A DNA stretch of 64,000 nt from Chiridota heheva. Lineage: Eukaryota; Echinodermata; Holothuroidea; Apodida; Chiridotidae. Under the pieces are notes generated by a model. It saw only the letters and a list, made by a program, of their open reading frames with translations, ran no database searches and had not been told where the DNA came from. Shown here in pieces: positions 32,690 to 43,441 of this stretch. The stretch lies in contig JAIGNY010004524.1 of assembly GCA_020152595.1 (NCBI GenBank), positions 43,501-107,500 of the forward strand, in the 5' to 3' direction. Each line of letters begins with the position of its first letter. The first letter of the stretch is position 1. The position numbers were made by a program, and so were the translations under genes.

Positions 32690-33330
32690 CTCTATGTTTT
32701 ATCTTAAAGGTCAGAGGTCAAATAAGTGACCTCTGACACTTATTGTTAGAAGGACATTTTGCGTCTGCTTTGCTGAACAAAACAGTAACTGATCTTTTAT
32801 TGATGCTTCGTAGGACGGTGTGGAATGATAGCAAGTTTGTCTCCCTATAATGTGGGTTATGTAACTTAAAGGTCAGAGGTCAAATAAGTGATTAAAAGAG
32901 ACAATTTTGCGTCTCTTTTACTGAGGAAACAGTAACTGATCTTGCGTTGATGCTTGGAAGGATGGTGTGGAATGATGACAAGTTTGTCCCCTTATAATAT
33001 GGGTTATGTACCTTAAAGGTCAGGGGTCAAATAAGTGATTAAAAGAGGAAATTTTGCATCTCTTTTGCTGGGGAAACGGTAACTGATCTTGGGTTTATGC
33101 TTGGTTGGGTGGTGTGGATTGATGACAAGTTTGTCTCCCTATAACGTGGGTCATGTACCTTAAAGATCAAAGGTCAAATAAGTGATTCAAAGAGTAAATT
33201 TTGGGTCTCGCTTTCTAAGGAAAGGGTAACGGATCTTGAGTTGATACTTGGTAGGTTGGTATGGAGTGATGGCAAGCTTGCTCCCTGTAATATGGGTTAT
33301 GTACCTTAAAGGTCAGAGGTCAAATAGATT
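32690..33330 (+). repeat. Tandem repeat, about 150-bp unit, four to five copies
   Basis: Units share TATGGGTTATGTACCTTAAAGGTCAGAGGTCAAATAAGTGATTAAAAGAG-like sequence, TTTTGCGTCTC, AACAGTAACTGATCTT, GATGCTTGGTAGG and GGTGTGGAATGATGACAAGTTTGTC. Direct AAAGGTCAGAGGTCA half-sites resemble a DR1-type nuclear receptor site, but no gene is adjacent. Confidence 0.8.
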
Positions 33331-34028
33331 ATTTCTGAAATGTTTCACTGATTTTGGTTTTGCTTGTTGTAGAATAAAAACAATTGAAGGTCATTAGACA
33401 TGTACCCTCATCCAAGCTAACTTCTGCACTGTCTTTTTTGTGCCATTCATATCTCATATGTTAAACTATGGTATATGTTTTGTGCTACTGTAACATGTTA
33501 TTTTGCAACAAAATAAAACCTTACAACTAAAATGACAGTTTATTTTTTTTAATGTCAGCATGTTGAAATTTAAACTTCAGTCTCTAGATCTAATATTGCT
33601 TTTTATCAAGCTGTAATGTATACTAAAAAAATCAACAAGGTTATATCTGGCAATTAGCAAACTGATTTCAAATATGACTCGGAGTTTTAAGTTACATTCG
33701 CACATTTGCAGACTAATCTCAGATGTGACTTTATATATTTTCAACTTTTAGCTATTAAAGTTGTTTAAGATTTGAATTAGAGATAAGGGTTAGATCTGCA
33801 CATTTGCAGACTAACTTAAAACGCCTCAGAAGTCTGCAATCTATTCAGATGTTGGCTACTATTTTAGTCTGCATATTTTGCAGACCTGCTTTATCATCTG
33901 AATTTGATCTGCAAGGAAGTCTAATATACATTTGCACACATCTGCAGAAATCTGCCAGACTATTTATTAGTCTGACAGACTTGTTTCAGTTAACTTTCTG
34001 ATTAATTTTAGACTAATTTTTTTAGTGG
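33331..34028. other. Non-coding stretch with scattered TTGCAGACTAA units
   Basis: Repeated CATTTGCAGACTAA / AGTCTGCA motifs between about 33695 and 34000. No supported gene. Confidence 0.4.
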
Positions 34029-34029
34029 G

Positions 34030-34915
34030 GAGCGACCTTGCATGTGAAATACTCAAAATCAGGTTGCTTACACAATGCTTGCATGGAACATAGCTCAAAC
34101 TCATCTGACTTACACAATGCTTACATGTGGAACTCAAATTCAGGTTGCTTACATAATGCTTGCGTGTGAAATACTAAAATTATGGTTGCTTACACAATGC
34201 TTACATAGAAAATAGTTCAAATTTAGTTAACTTACACAATGCTTACATGTGAATAACTCAAATTCAGCTGGCTTACACAATGCTTTCATGTGAAATACTC
34301 AGAATCCTCTTGCTTGCATATAAAATAGCTCAAATTTAGCTAACTTACACAATGCTTACATGTGAAATACTCAAATTCGGGTTGCTTGCATAATGCTTTC
34401 ATGTGAAATACTCAAAACCAGGTTGATTACACAGTGCTTGCATGGAAAATAGCTCAAATTTAGCTGGCTTACTCAATGCTTAAATGTGAAATACTAAAAT
34501 TCTGGTTGATTACACAATGCTTACATAGAAAATAGCTTAAAGCTGGCTTACACAATGCTTACATGTAAAACACTCAAAACCCTGTTGCTTGCATATAAAA
34601 TAGCTAAAATTTAGCTTACTTACACAATACTTACATGTGAAATACTCAAATTTGGGTTGCTTACATAATGCTTCCATGTAAAATACTCAAAATCAGGCTG
34701 CTTACACTATGCTTGAATGGAAAATAGCTCAAATTTAGCTGGCTTACTCAATGCTTAAATGTAAAATACTAAAATTCTGCTTGCTTACACAATGCTTACA
34801 TGGAAAATAGCTCAAATTCAGATGGCTTACACAATGCTTACATGTGAAATACTCAAAATCCGGTTGCTTACATAATACTTGCGTGCAAAATAGCTCAAGT
34901 TTAGCTGGCTTACAG
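34030..34915 (+). repeat. Minisatellite, unit about 45 bp
   Basis: About 20 degenerate copies of a unit with GCTTACACAATGCTTACATG, TGAAATACTCAAA and TCAGGTT, alternating with a variant containing AAAATAGCTCAAATTTAGCTG, so a ~90-bp higher-order unit is likely. Confidence 0.8.
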
Positions 34916-35059
34916 CGAGGGTCAAATTGTGCCTGAGAGGTTAGATCATTCCAGAGGAGGAGTCTGAGAGAAGTACGGGGACTAATAGTCAGGAAGCTGG
35001 GATCGATAGAAGAAGTGCAGAGGAAGTGCAGAGGTGCTCAAAAAGGCAAAAGCAGGTAG

Positions 35060-36029
35060 AGGGGATGAGAGAGGAGGACTAAATATGGTTGTAGAAGGAG
35101 GCACGATAAAGGAAGGAGATAATTTTTATCCAGAGGTTTTTTTTTTTTTTTGGAAGAGCTCGGCTATGGAGTTGTAATGGGTGAGGGAAGCTCTGGGAAG
35201 GTTTTACAGGGGACAGACAAGGAGGATGTGGTGGACCATGAAGGGGCAATGACAATCGTTGCAGAGGGGTGGGGTAGCCAGTAAGGAGGTGGGAGTGAGT
35301 GAGGTGGGTGTAACCTATTTAAAGGCGGGTAATGTGGACGTTGTTGATACGGGAGAGATTGTAGATGGTGGGCTTGGTCGTAATGCTTGGCTGGATATCA
35401 TGAGGTTTGTTGTCAATTTTGGGGTCCCATGAGGTTTGCCAGCGGTCACGAACAAGGGAAGCGATAAGCGGTTTGATGTCAAAAAGGGTTTCGGGGTAGG
35501 GGGAGGTTGATGGCAAGCTAAGCGGCCGAATCAGCTTTGTCATTGCCGGGGATACCAACGTGGCTGGATATCCAGAAGAAAATAATACTTTATCTGCAGG
35601 GGAAGGGGGCGAAAGAAGTTTACGTAGTAGGAGGTGGGACGTAGTGTTATCCAACCTAAGATTGATTAAAGAAGTAAGGACAGACAAGTAGTCGGAAAAT
35701 ATGACACATTGGCTGAGCGGGAAACACTTAATAAAGTTGAGGGCGAGTATGATGGCCTTAGCCTCGGCCGCAAAGATGAACGAGTAGTTGAAAAGCCTTC
35801 TACTGAGGGTGATATCTTGGATGACGGCAGCAGCAGCTGTTTTGTCGCCTTCCTTAGAGCCATCAGTATAGATGGAGGTGTACTTTGAAAATTGGTCTTT
35901 GATTTGGTTTGAAGGTTGATGAAGAGGTTGGGTGGGTTTGGGTTTTGTGATGAGTGGAGAGGCCCAGGTGGATAGAAGGGAAGGGGTGGCCCAGGGAGGA
36001 AAAGTGAGACGGACAGGAGAAGGTGCCAA
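35060..36029 (-). pseudogene. RNase H domain and Cys/His tail of the non-LTR ORF2
   Basis: RNase H removes the RNA strand during target-primed reverse transcription. IYTDGSKEGDK carries the first catalytic Asp, AAEAKAIILALNF the Glu and FSDYLSVLTSL the second Asp. A stop at 35319 breaks the frame, after which a Cys/His cluster (CNDCHCPFMVHHILLVC, about 35240-35290) follows, as in I-like elements. A poly-A-like tract (35136-35152 as poly-T on the plus strand) lies within the tail. Confidence 0.75.
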
Positions 36030-36199
36030 GATTGGCGGGGCTGATGCCGAGATGGTGGAGGTCGGGTTTGATGGGAAAAGGGTTTTAGTCCTATCAAAGA
36101 AGGTGGAGAAATTGGGTTACCTAATAAAGTTATATACAGGGTTTTGGGTGTTGGTGAGAGTTCTAAAAGCGTAGGAAAGGCTAAGCTTTCTACATCTTA

Positions 36200-37560
36200 G
36201 CATAATTGGAAATTCGTTAGCTTTAACGTGAAGGCTGGTGATGGGGAGGTCGTGTATGCACCCAGGCAAAATCTGAGGGCTTCATTTTGGATGGCGTTGA
36301 TGTGGTTGAGGTAAGAGTTGTGAGTGGCACAGTAAACAATGTCGCCGCAGTCGCGCTTGGCACGAATGGTGAGCTTGAAGATTTTGAGGAGAGCGTGGTG
36401 GTTCGTACTGAGGGAGCTGTTGCATTTATGTTTCAGCTTGATGATGTGTTGTTTGTAGGAGAGCTTGGGTCCAGTGTTAAACCCAGGAACTTAGTGTCGT
36501 TAACTTTAAGTATGCGATTGCCATTAAGCACAAGGTTCGGGTTGGAGGTTGTTGAAATGACAGAAGTGCATGCAGACTGTCTTGTCTTTGGAAAATTAAA
36601 AACCACTATTGTTGCACCAATCTTGCAGCCGATTGAAGCTAAGTTGGAGCCTATTTTCGACAGGAGAAAAGCTAGGGTAGGAGTAGAAGATGTTGTCCAC
36701 GTGGAGGGTACGTTCGATGTTGGGCCAACGTTGTCCGCGATGTTGTTATTGCTAAGGTTGAAGAGAGTAGGGCAGAGGATGCTGCCTTGATGAATGCCCT
36801 CTTCTTGGGAGTGGAGGTTGGAGAGAATGTGGCCAATACGAACTTGGAACTGCCTAGATGAGAGAAAGCTTTAAATAAAGATGGGGAGGTGGCCTCTCAG
36901 GCCGATGGTGTGAAACTTACGGGTAATGCCATATTTCCAATAGTGTCGAAAGCTTTCTCGAGGTCAACAAAATGGCAATGACGTGTTCTTTTTTTGCTAA
37001 GGATTCCCGGATAGCGGTTTCGATCGTGATTAAATGGGCCAGGGTTTTCTAAATCCGCTTTGGTGCGGGGAGAAGATACTGTTGGTCTCAAGAAACCCGT
37101 TTAGTCTCTGATTAATGATCCTTTCCATAATTTTACAGATACAACAGGTGAGGGCAATGTGGCGGTAACTGGAGGGGTCGGTAATGTCCTTCCCCGCTTT
37201 GGAGACGGGGGTGATGATAGCTGTCCTCCAGATAGGGGGAAAGGAGAGTGAGGACCAAATGTGGTTGAGGATGGTGAGTAGGATAGCGGTGACCTTGTTG
37301 GGGAGGTGTTTGAGGAACTGGTAGGGAATGTTATCTGGGCTCTTGGAGGTGCAGCCAGCGTCGTAAATGGCTTGCTTTAATTCAGATAGGGTGAGAGGGG
37401 TCTTGTAGCTCTCGGAGTTGTCAAAGGGAAAGGTAATACTCTGGGTTTTGTTGCGGGATTTTTGGTTTGAAAGCATTGGGATAGTTGGCCGAAGACGAGA
37501 TGTTGCTCAAAGAGGCGACAAGGCGGTTAGCGATATCCTTTTTCCTGATGAGAAGATTAC
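36200..37560 (-). pseudogene. Reverse transcriptase of the non-LTR ORF2 (degraded)
   Basis: Finger region LTLSELKQAIYDAGCTSKSP and DNIPYQFLKHLPNK, then IWRTAIITPVSKAGKD, the YRHIALTCCICKIMERII block (family: YRPI-LT-CICK-MER) and LNGFLETNSIFSPHQSGFRK. Motif A is VDLEKAFDTI (about 36950). The expected F/YADD region near 36690 is mutated. Open frames on the plus strand here (36287-36790) are shadows. Confidence 0.75.
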
Positions 37561-37599
37561 CATTTTAGGAACGATGGGAGATGAGAGACTTGCCAATCA

Positions 37600-38190
37600 T
37601 GCGGTGAAAGCTGTTATAAGAATATTCCCATGGTTTCTCATTTGTTCAGATATGATAGAGAAACATTTTAGAAACAAAGTGGTGAAAAAACTATGTCAAT
37701 ATCTTATTCCGTTTAGAAGTTACGAAATTTTAAATTATTTTTGAATTTGGACAAAAGTTACTGATAGGCAACATCTGTGATGTCATTGAGACAATTTCAA
37801 CAAAACGTCTTTTGTATTTCTTTAAGAATGTTTGGAGTTTTTTTTTTCTCATTGCCAATGTGATGTACACCAAGAAAACACAAAATATTTTATTGTAAAT
37901 TGTATATTCTACCTATCTCTATAATGAACCAAAAAAGCTGTTCGATAAGTTAAAAACATTGTGATTAAATTTATAAGAAATACATAAGAACTGTGTTGGA
38001 ATTGCCTTGATGACATCACCAAGCTGAAGGACATATACTGTACGAGGTGTTTTTAAGAACATTCTTCTACTCTTTAAATTGTTATAACTTTTAAACGGAA
38101 TAAGATATTAACACAGTTTTTTTCACCACTTTGTTTAAACAAATTTTCTCTAGTATAAAACACCATGAGAATTTTCCATTACCCATACTC
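37600..38190. mobile_element. MITE-like insertion inside the non-LTR ORF2
   Basis: Inverted arms: plus-strand 37617-37735 (CCCATGGTTTCTC, AAACAAAGTGGTGAAAAAAC, AATATCTTATTCCGTTTAGA) against 38065-38185 (TTTAAACGGAATAAGATATT, GTTTTTTTCACCACTTTGTTT, CACCATGAGAATTTTCC). The middle has TGATGTCAT near both arms. It separates two parts of ORF2 that are adjacent in related LINEs (ending IWSM and resuming MIGKSLISH). Same family as 16830-17400. Exact ends uncertain by about 20 bp. Confidence 0.65.
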
Positions 38191-38194
38191 CAAA

Positions 38195-39273
38195 TCTTCT
38201 TAGTGGGTGTGTTGGTGGTGAAAGAAGAGATAAAGTTGTTCCAAGTGTTGGTTTTACTGTCCTTGATAGTGCGCCTGCTTTCGTACAGCTGATGCAAAAG
38301 AGGTTGAGGTAGTGGGTGCTTGGGTTTGTTTTGAAGTTCCTGAGGGTTTTTTATCTGTTCTTGATGGCGTTTTTGTATTATCGTTGAACAATGGGTTGAA
38401 GGGGAGTGGGAGGGAGGGGAGTTAGGGGGAGGGGGTGGAGCTGGTGGCGATGTTGATAATGATGTTACTGAAGTTGGACATGGTCTCCTCATCGTCGAGG
38501 AGATGGGAGGAGAGGTGAGAGTTGCTTTGGGTTTCGAAAAGGGGCCAGTTGGCTTTCTTAAGATTCCAATTGGGGGTGTGATCTGTGGGGGTTTGAAGGT
38601 TGGAGTGAAAAAGGAAAGGGTAATGGTCACTACCACAGAGGTCAGCAGTGACCTTCCAGCTAAAATCAAGGAAGAGGTTGGGAACAGATTGACAGGTCAA
38701 TACAGGCGAAGGAGCCTGTGGCAGGGTGAAGATAGGTCGGGGAATTACTGTTGAGCAAGAAGAGGCTGTGCTGACGAAGAGTGTTTTCGACAAGCTTGCC
38801 TCTGGGGGTGATGGTATTGGAGCCCCACAGCAGGGGTGGTGGGCGTTGAAGTCACCAAAAAGGATGAAAAGGAGGTGCGCTGAGAGATGAGGTTTAAAGC
38901 ATGGTTGGCTGGACATTGGCGTTAGGGGGAGATAGATATTGCAAAGAATGACGGTTTTGTGGAGGGAAATAAAGACACATATGGCCTAAAGGTCGGTGTT
39001 CACATATATAGGGTTGTGTGGGATACCATGTCTAACGAGAATAGAGTCGCCCCCACAGGCCCTCTTGACGTCCTCTTGATGTTTATGGTAGCAAAATAAA
39101 TTATTGAAGGAATAACAGTAAGTGGTTTTCAAGAAGGTTTTTTGTAAGCAGAAGACGACCGAGTTGAAGGTGGTGGCCAGAAGGTCAATTTTTTCCAAAT
39201 TGGCCATAATGCTCCTGATGTTCCATTGTATAATGTTATGAGTGTTATTGTAATTGTTTGTGTTGTACGCCAT
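38195..39273 (-). pseudogene. Apurinic-like endonuclease (EEP) domain of the non-LTR ORF2
   Basis: Starts at MAYNTNNYNN (39273) with the N-terminal strand IIQWNIRSIMANLEKIDLLA. The catalytic Glu position reads CLQKTF rather than CLQET, so Glu is replaced by Lys. GDFNAHHPCCGAP (about 38830) and CGSDHYPFLF (about 38630) are the later catalytic motifs, in a shifted frame. A Pro-rich linker leads toward the RT and is cut by the MITE. Confidence 0.75.
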
Positions 39274-39299
39274 AAGGAGGCGGGGGTAATCTGGAGGAA

Positions 39300-40578
39300 G
39301 ATCTGTTGTGTCTGAATTGGCTTGTTTTTTCTATGGATTTGTCCCTATTTCTTTAAGAGCGTTTGTTTTTTAAAGTTGGACGAGAAGTATGTTCGGTGGG
39401 TTCGGTAATCAAACAATCCATGTTCTCTTCAGTGTCATACACGTGAGTTTGGATAGTGGGTTCTTTGTTTTTTTTTTTTTGTTGGCCAGGTTGGCTTGAG
39501 TTTGATGGCATTTGAGGTATGGGGAGGATACGGCGGTGGGGGTCTTAGAAAAATAAGGAAGGTTGGGGAGAGAAGTGGTGGTGAAGGTGGTTTGTGTAAC
39601 GGGTGTGGTTGGGTTGTTGGCAAAATTGATGGGCTTAGGACTCAGTAAGAAGAACCAGGTGAGGTCGGTTAGGGCATGTGAGTCAGTTTTAGTTGTGTTA
39701 GGGGGCGGTAGTGATGTTTGAGGAGACTGTGCAGGCGTAGGAAGGTGTGGTGTTAAGTGAAGCGAGGAATTGCTTCCTGGCCTCCGGGTAAGATTTGCTG
39801 GGTTAAAAGGTTTTCAGTTTTGTTATCTGTTTTTCCCGAAGCCAGGTAGAGCAGTCTTTTGAGAAGGAGGGATGCTTGGCTGGTTGAGTACCATCGCAAT
39901 TGGTGCAGTGGGGGGTGCTGGTGCAGGAAATGCTGCATAGTCCGGGGCTCCACAGCTGCCACAGCGCGCTTGGCTGCGGCAGGAGTTTTTTTCCATAGCC
40001 ATACCTTTGCACTTATGACAACGGAGAGGACTGGGAATGTAGAGGGCGACTGGGATTCTCAGATAGCCGGCAGTGATGTGGGAGGGGAAAAGTTTTGGTG
40101 GCAAAAGTTAGGAAGATGGTATTGGTAGGTGTTTCAGCACCGTCTCTTTGGGGAAGAGACGACGGGCCTCAGTGACATGTTGGCTGGCATGTTCCTCAAC
40201 GAGGTCTTCATTGGTCAAGTGGGCAAGGTCTCTGGTTCTGATGACGCCTTTGCTGGTGTTCAAGAAATTATGAGGAGTGGCTGTTACGTCGACCAGTATT
40301 ATCTAGGGTTTTGGTGGTGAGGATGGTAGTGGCGTGAGTGTCCCTGATGCAGTGCACCAGGGGATCGCCGGACCTGAGGGTAGACACCTTGGAGAGGGTA
40401 CCGAAAAGGCCGTGGAGCGTCTTGTGTATGAGGAAGGGGGAAACTCTTTTGAAACTGTTTGGTTTTTTGGTGGCCTGAATGATTACAATTTTGGGGATTG
40501 GGGCTGATGAATGGTCAATGGAGGTAACAGGTAGGTCAGGGGGAGGAGGAGAGAGTCAAGGTAGAAGCGTTTGGTCAT
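39300..40578 (-). pseudogene. Gag-like ORF1 with degraded zinc knuckles
   Basis: ATG at 40576-40578 opens MTKRFYLDSLPPPPDLPV, followed by the RRM-like region typical of I/Jockey gags (VSTLRSGDPLVHCIRD, about 40380). After frameshifts come CHKCKGMAMEKNSCRS and ARCGSCGAPDY (about 39950-40030), CCHC knuckles in which at least the His of the first is lost. A Pro/Ser-rich tail follows. Gag binds the element RNA. It is heavily frameshifted. Confidence 0.65.
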
Positions 40579-40660
40579 GTTGGAAAAATACCAAAGGCCG
40601 AGAGACTAAAGGCAACAAGAAAAAAAAGTCGCAGAACTACAATACGAAAACCACTAAATA

Positions 40661-41849
40661 GGTACCGAAAGGACGTAAAGGCTTGTTCACAACGGGACGA
40701 AAAAGTAAAAAGGAACGATCTTACCGAAAGCAGACACCCATACACGAAAAAGGAAATCCTGGAAAATAAAGGTGCAAAAGTTTAGGTGAAAAGTGCGTTG
40801 TAGAATACTCAGAAAGAAAAGATAGAGAGAAAAGAAGGAAGTCACGCTGCTCTCAACACATGAACGCAGTTTATAATGGTATTGTGTTAAATAAATAAAC
40901 ATTTTGAAAGATCTACCATGGATATGTAGCAATTTCTATATTAGGTTTCAACGTTTTGAATTTGAAAATCTATAGCACATTATATATCACATAGTTTTCG
41001 CGCTATGGCTGATCAAATATGATCGATTTTCTATATTTGCGAATTTATGTGGTATGACTATGACTGGGAGGACAGCTCAAAATCTTTGTCAATCTTTATT
41101 GATTTCTTTCCTTAATCTTCGTATAAGTTGGGATAGTCTATTCCTACTAGAATTTGATCGAGGATATCATGGTAAAAACTCAAAACCGTTTAGTCAGTGC
41201 ATATCTCGAGCAAGCGGGAAGGCTTAGCGTCAGGGTTCATTGTATGATATATAATTATAAATACATGATAAATATAGATGCATGTAACTTCAATATAAAT
41301 CTATTAAACCCCGCGCACTGATATTCAAAAACACGAAAGTGCATTTTTTCAGAGGGCGCACAGATAAAAAGTCGATCGTTTCACTAAAGCAGTATAATTC
41401 TTATTATCATACTCCACCAAACGAGCCAAATTAACGAGCCTCAAATTGTAAGTTGTACCCAACTCAGGCAGTCAGGTCAGAAATGGTACGCAGAGGTCAA
41501 CTTCGCGTAATGTTTAAGCAGCGCAGTAATATAGTACTTTAGCTAATAAAAAGTAAGATATTCCTGGTTAAAGAACGTAACTTAGCCTTTGACAAAATAC
41601 CACGTAAAAAAGAAGATGCATTTTTAAACCCATTTTGTGATAATTAGATTAATTAATTCATTATATGCATATATCAGTCTAAACAAACATTTGTGCTTGT
41701 CAAACGACTCAACGGAAATTTGCAAATCGAACTCGTTCTCGATGTTTACTGCATGAACTAAAATTCAGAGGTAAGTCAAGTAATGATGTTCTGTTCCTAT
41801 GAACGAGAATGAAATAGCTCGAGGAACACAATTGTGAATAAAGTACTTA
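40661..41849. other. Non-coding stretch between LINE and Polinton B
   Basis: About 1.2 kb, A/T-rich, with no supported gene or repeat. Confidence 0.4.
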
Positions 41850-41963
41850 GAGGAGCCTATACAGAAGTCGACCAATCAGGAGCCAGTATTACTATCACGT
41901 GATAGCTCATTTACATATTCATAATACTGCTTCCTGATTGGTCGACTTCTGTATAGCTTCCTC
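41850..41963. repeat. Palindromic end module of Polinton B (two 41-bp arms)
   Basis: Left arm 41850-41890 (GAGGAGCCTATACAG ... GACCAATCAGGAGCCAGTATT) and right arm 41923-41963 inverted, both with CCAAT boxes. The 32-bp spacer holds the palindromic ATCACGTGAT and an octamer-like CATTTACAT. The same outer sequence AGAGGAGCCTAT borders the right end of copy A. Confidence 0.6.
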
Positions 41964-42258
41964 GAATTGTATCATACGACCATCTCTTTTGGAGGGAAGG
42001 GATGTTGGTTTATATACGACCGTCTCCCCAGTTTTAGGAGAGTGTTGGTTTTATATACGACCGTCTCCCTATTTCTTCATTGGTCGGTCGGTTGGTGGAG
42101 AAAATGTTTTATCGAAAAATAAGGATTGGTGGGGAAAAATTTTCATCGAGGATTAAGGTTCCAGGGTTTGCTGGGAGAACACGCAAAAACATAACAAACA
42201 TGGACGTTACAATGTCACACAACAAAATAAAAACGATAAGAATGGCAAAATTGAATTT
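41964..42258 (-). other. Subterminal region of Polinton B
   Basis: Contains CTTTTGGAGGGAAGG, matching the CCTCCAAAAG element near the right end of copy A, and a repeated TGGTTTATATACGACCGTCTCCC (about 42008 and 42047). No gene. Confidence 0.45.
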
Positions 42259-42295
42259 TCTCTTTCTTATACCTGTGGTGGCTCTTAAAAGAGCT
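42259..42295 (-). terminator. Histone-mRNA-type 3' end: stem-loop plus downstream element (gene Z)
   Basis: On the minus strand: AAGCTCTTTTAAGAGCC followed by ACCACAGGTA and TAAGAAAGAGA (complement of 42259-42269). The stem GCTCT/AGAGC (42290-42294 with 42281-42285) has lost the outermost G-C pair to A-C. The ACCACA flank and purine-rich downstream element match those after gene Y. It sits about 32 bp past the gene Z stop. Sequence beyond it (AAAATTCAATTTTGCCAT) also resembles copy A (AAAATTGAATTATGACAAT). Confidence 0.7.
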
Positions 42296-42326
42296 TTCGT
42301 GTTTTATTTCTTTCTTTTTCTGTCTT

Positions 42327-42794
42327 CTACTCGTCCATAGTGCAAAAAGAACCATCGCAGAGACGATGACCATCTGTTTGTGTTTGTATGTTTCTATCAA
42401 TCTCCACAATCTCCTCCCTCATCTTTGCCTTTGCCTTTTCTACATCTCTGGTGGGGCCAGCGTACCACTTTTGTGTCTGCAGGTACATTTCTTCCTGTTT
42501 CTGTTTCTTTTCTTCTTCCTCTTTCTTTTTCTTGTTCTTTGTTTGTTTTTCTTCTTCCGGCCATTCGTCTTTGACGAACCATTTCTCGTCACAGGCCTCT
42601 GCCACCTCGGCCCACTCTCCGTTGGCCAGTATAATCATCGTCTCTTGTTCGCCGTTGTCCGCAGGCTGTTCGGTCCGGACTTTAAATGGAGGATCTTCAT
42701 CCAAGTCCTGGTTTTTCGTCCTTGACGAGACATCATTAGACCTCCAGTTACTCTTTGTTGCTGACGAAGCATCGTCAGTCCTAGGTATCCTCAA
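42327..42794 (-). pseudogene. Gene Z: charged coiled-coil protein, unknown function
   Basis: About 155 codons are open, but the 5' limit has no ATG in frame (upstream in-frame TAG near 42805), so the start is lost or lies in another exon. The middle reads IILANGEWAEVAEACDEKWF, then a Lys/Glu run (EEEKQTKNKKKKEEEEKKQK) and MYLQTQKWYAGPTRDVEKAK, suggesting a long charged helix. No family recognised. It is the outermost left gene and reads out toward the palindrome; its 3' end carries the histone-type stem-loop. Confidence 0.5.
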
Positions 42795-43238
42795 ACCTCT
42801 CTAGTATGTCAAACTACCTGTATAGATTAGCCATGGCAGTTTGATAAATTATCCAATCGAATGATTGAAAATTACCAAAGCTGATAGTTTTATTCTGTCA
42901 ACGACCCGCCGCTTTTTCTCCACACCTTGCCGTGATTGTTTATTGGTGTTGCTCAGAAGTACAGGTTTGTAAAAACACGTCCTGATTGATTTCCAACAAG
43001 TCAGACAGCAGACACTTGTCTGGTTCGTGTCTGTGCACGTGCCCCTGATAGGCTGTTCTGAGGATCACGCCTGTCTGGTGTGGCTTCACGTGTGTTGTTG
43101 ACCGAGTATCCAGACATCGTGTCGTTGATCTTCTTTTGGGATGTTGCTCTGAATGGTAGCCTTGAAACTCTACGGTGCGTCTTAATGCAAGTTTCTCTTT
43201 CATGACTGATTATAAAAGACTCTTCAAAAGAGTTCCAC
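42795..43238. other. Intergenic stretch between genes Z and W
   Basis: Contains TTATCCAATCGAATGATTG (about 42848) with a CCAAT box that could be part of the gene Z promoter region. No convincing gene. Confidence 0.35.
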
Positions 43239-43315
43239 GAGGGTAAATGCACCTGCCTTAACCATCGGAGGGTGTCGTAGGAGACATGCCATGGTTTTGT
43301 ACTCCTTCCGCCCTC
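43239..43315 (-). ncRNA. Conserved three-way-junction element (copy B)
   Basis: 77 nt, as in copy A. Read on the minus strand: GAGGG/CCCTC closing stem, AGGAG/CTCCT (plus ACA/TGT) second stem, CACC/GGTG third stem. The third-stem pair that is T-A in copy A is C-G here. It lies 127 bp past the stop of gene W, orientation as in copies A and C. Confidence 0.5.
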
Positions 43316-43441
43316 ATTTTTTTAAAACTCATTTTCTCTTTAAAAACAAGAAAATAAGACGCAGTTATATGGCATAATAAAATACAACAATAAACATTTG
43401 CTTTTTTAATGTTCAAACAGGTGTAGAAAACCCTTCTTCTT

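Larger units (their letters stand above)
34920..40660 (-). mobile_element. Near full-length non-LTR retrotransposon with gag, EN, RT and RNase H (I/Jockey/R1-like)
   Basis: Reading leftward: ORF1 (gag) from 40578, endonuclease from 39273, RT about 37560-36200, RNase H and a C-terminal Cys/His motif to about 35060. The coding sequence has many frameshifts and stops, and a ~0.6 kb MITE lies between EN and RT. RNase H after the RT places it among I/R1/Jockey-type LINEs. Confidence 0.8.

Noticed and set aside
36287..36790. 167-codon plus-strand ORF
   Set aside because: Antisense shadow of the LINE RT, whose motifs read on the minus strand.
42366..42804. Plus-strand ORFs rich in Phe/Leu/Ser opposite gene Z
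   Set aside because: Shadows of the Lys/Glu-rich coding strand; no features of their own.
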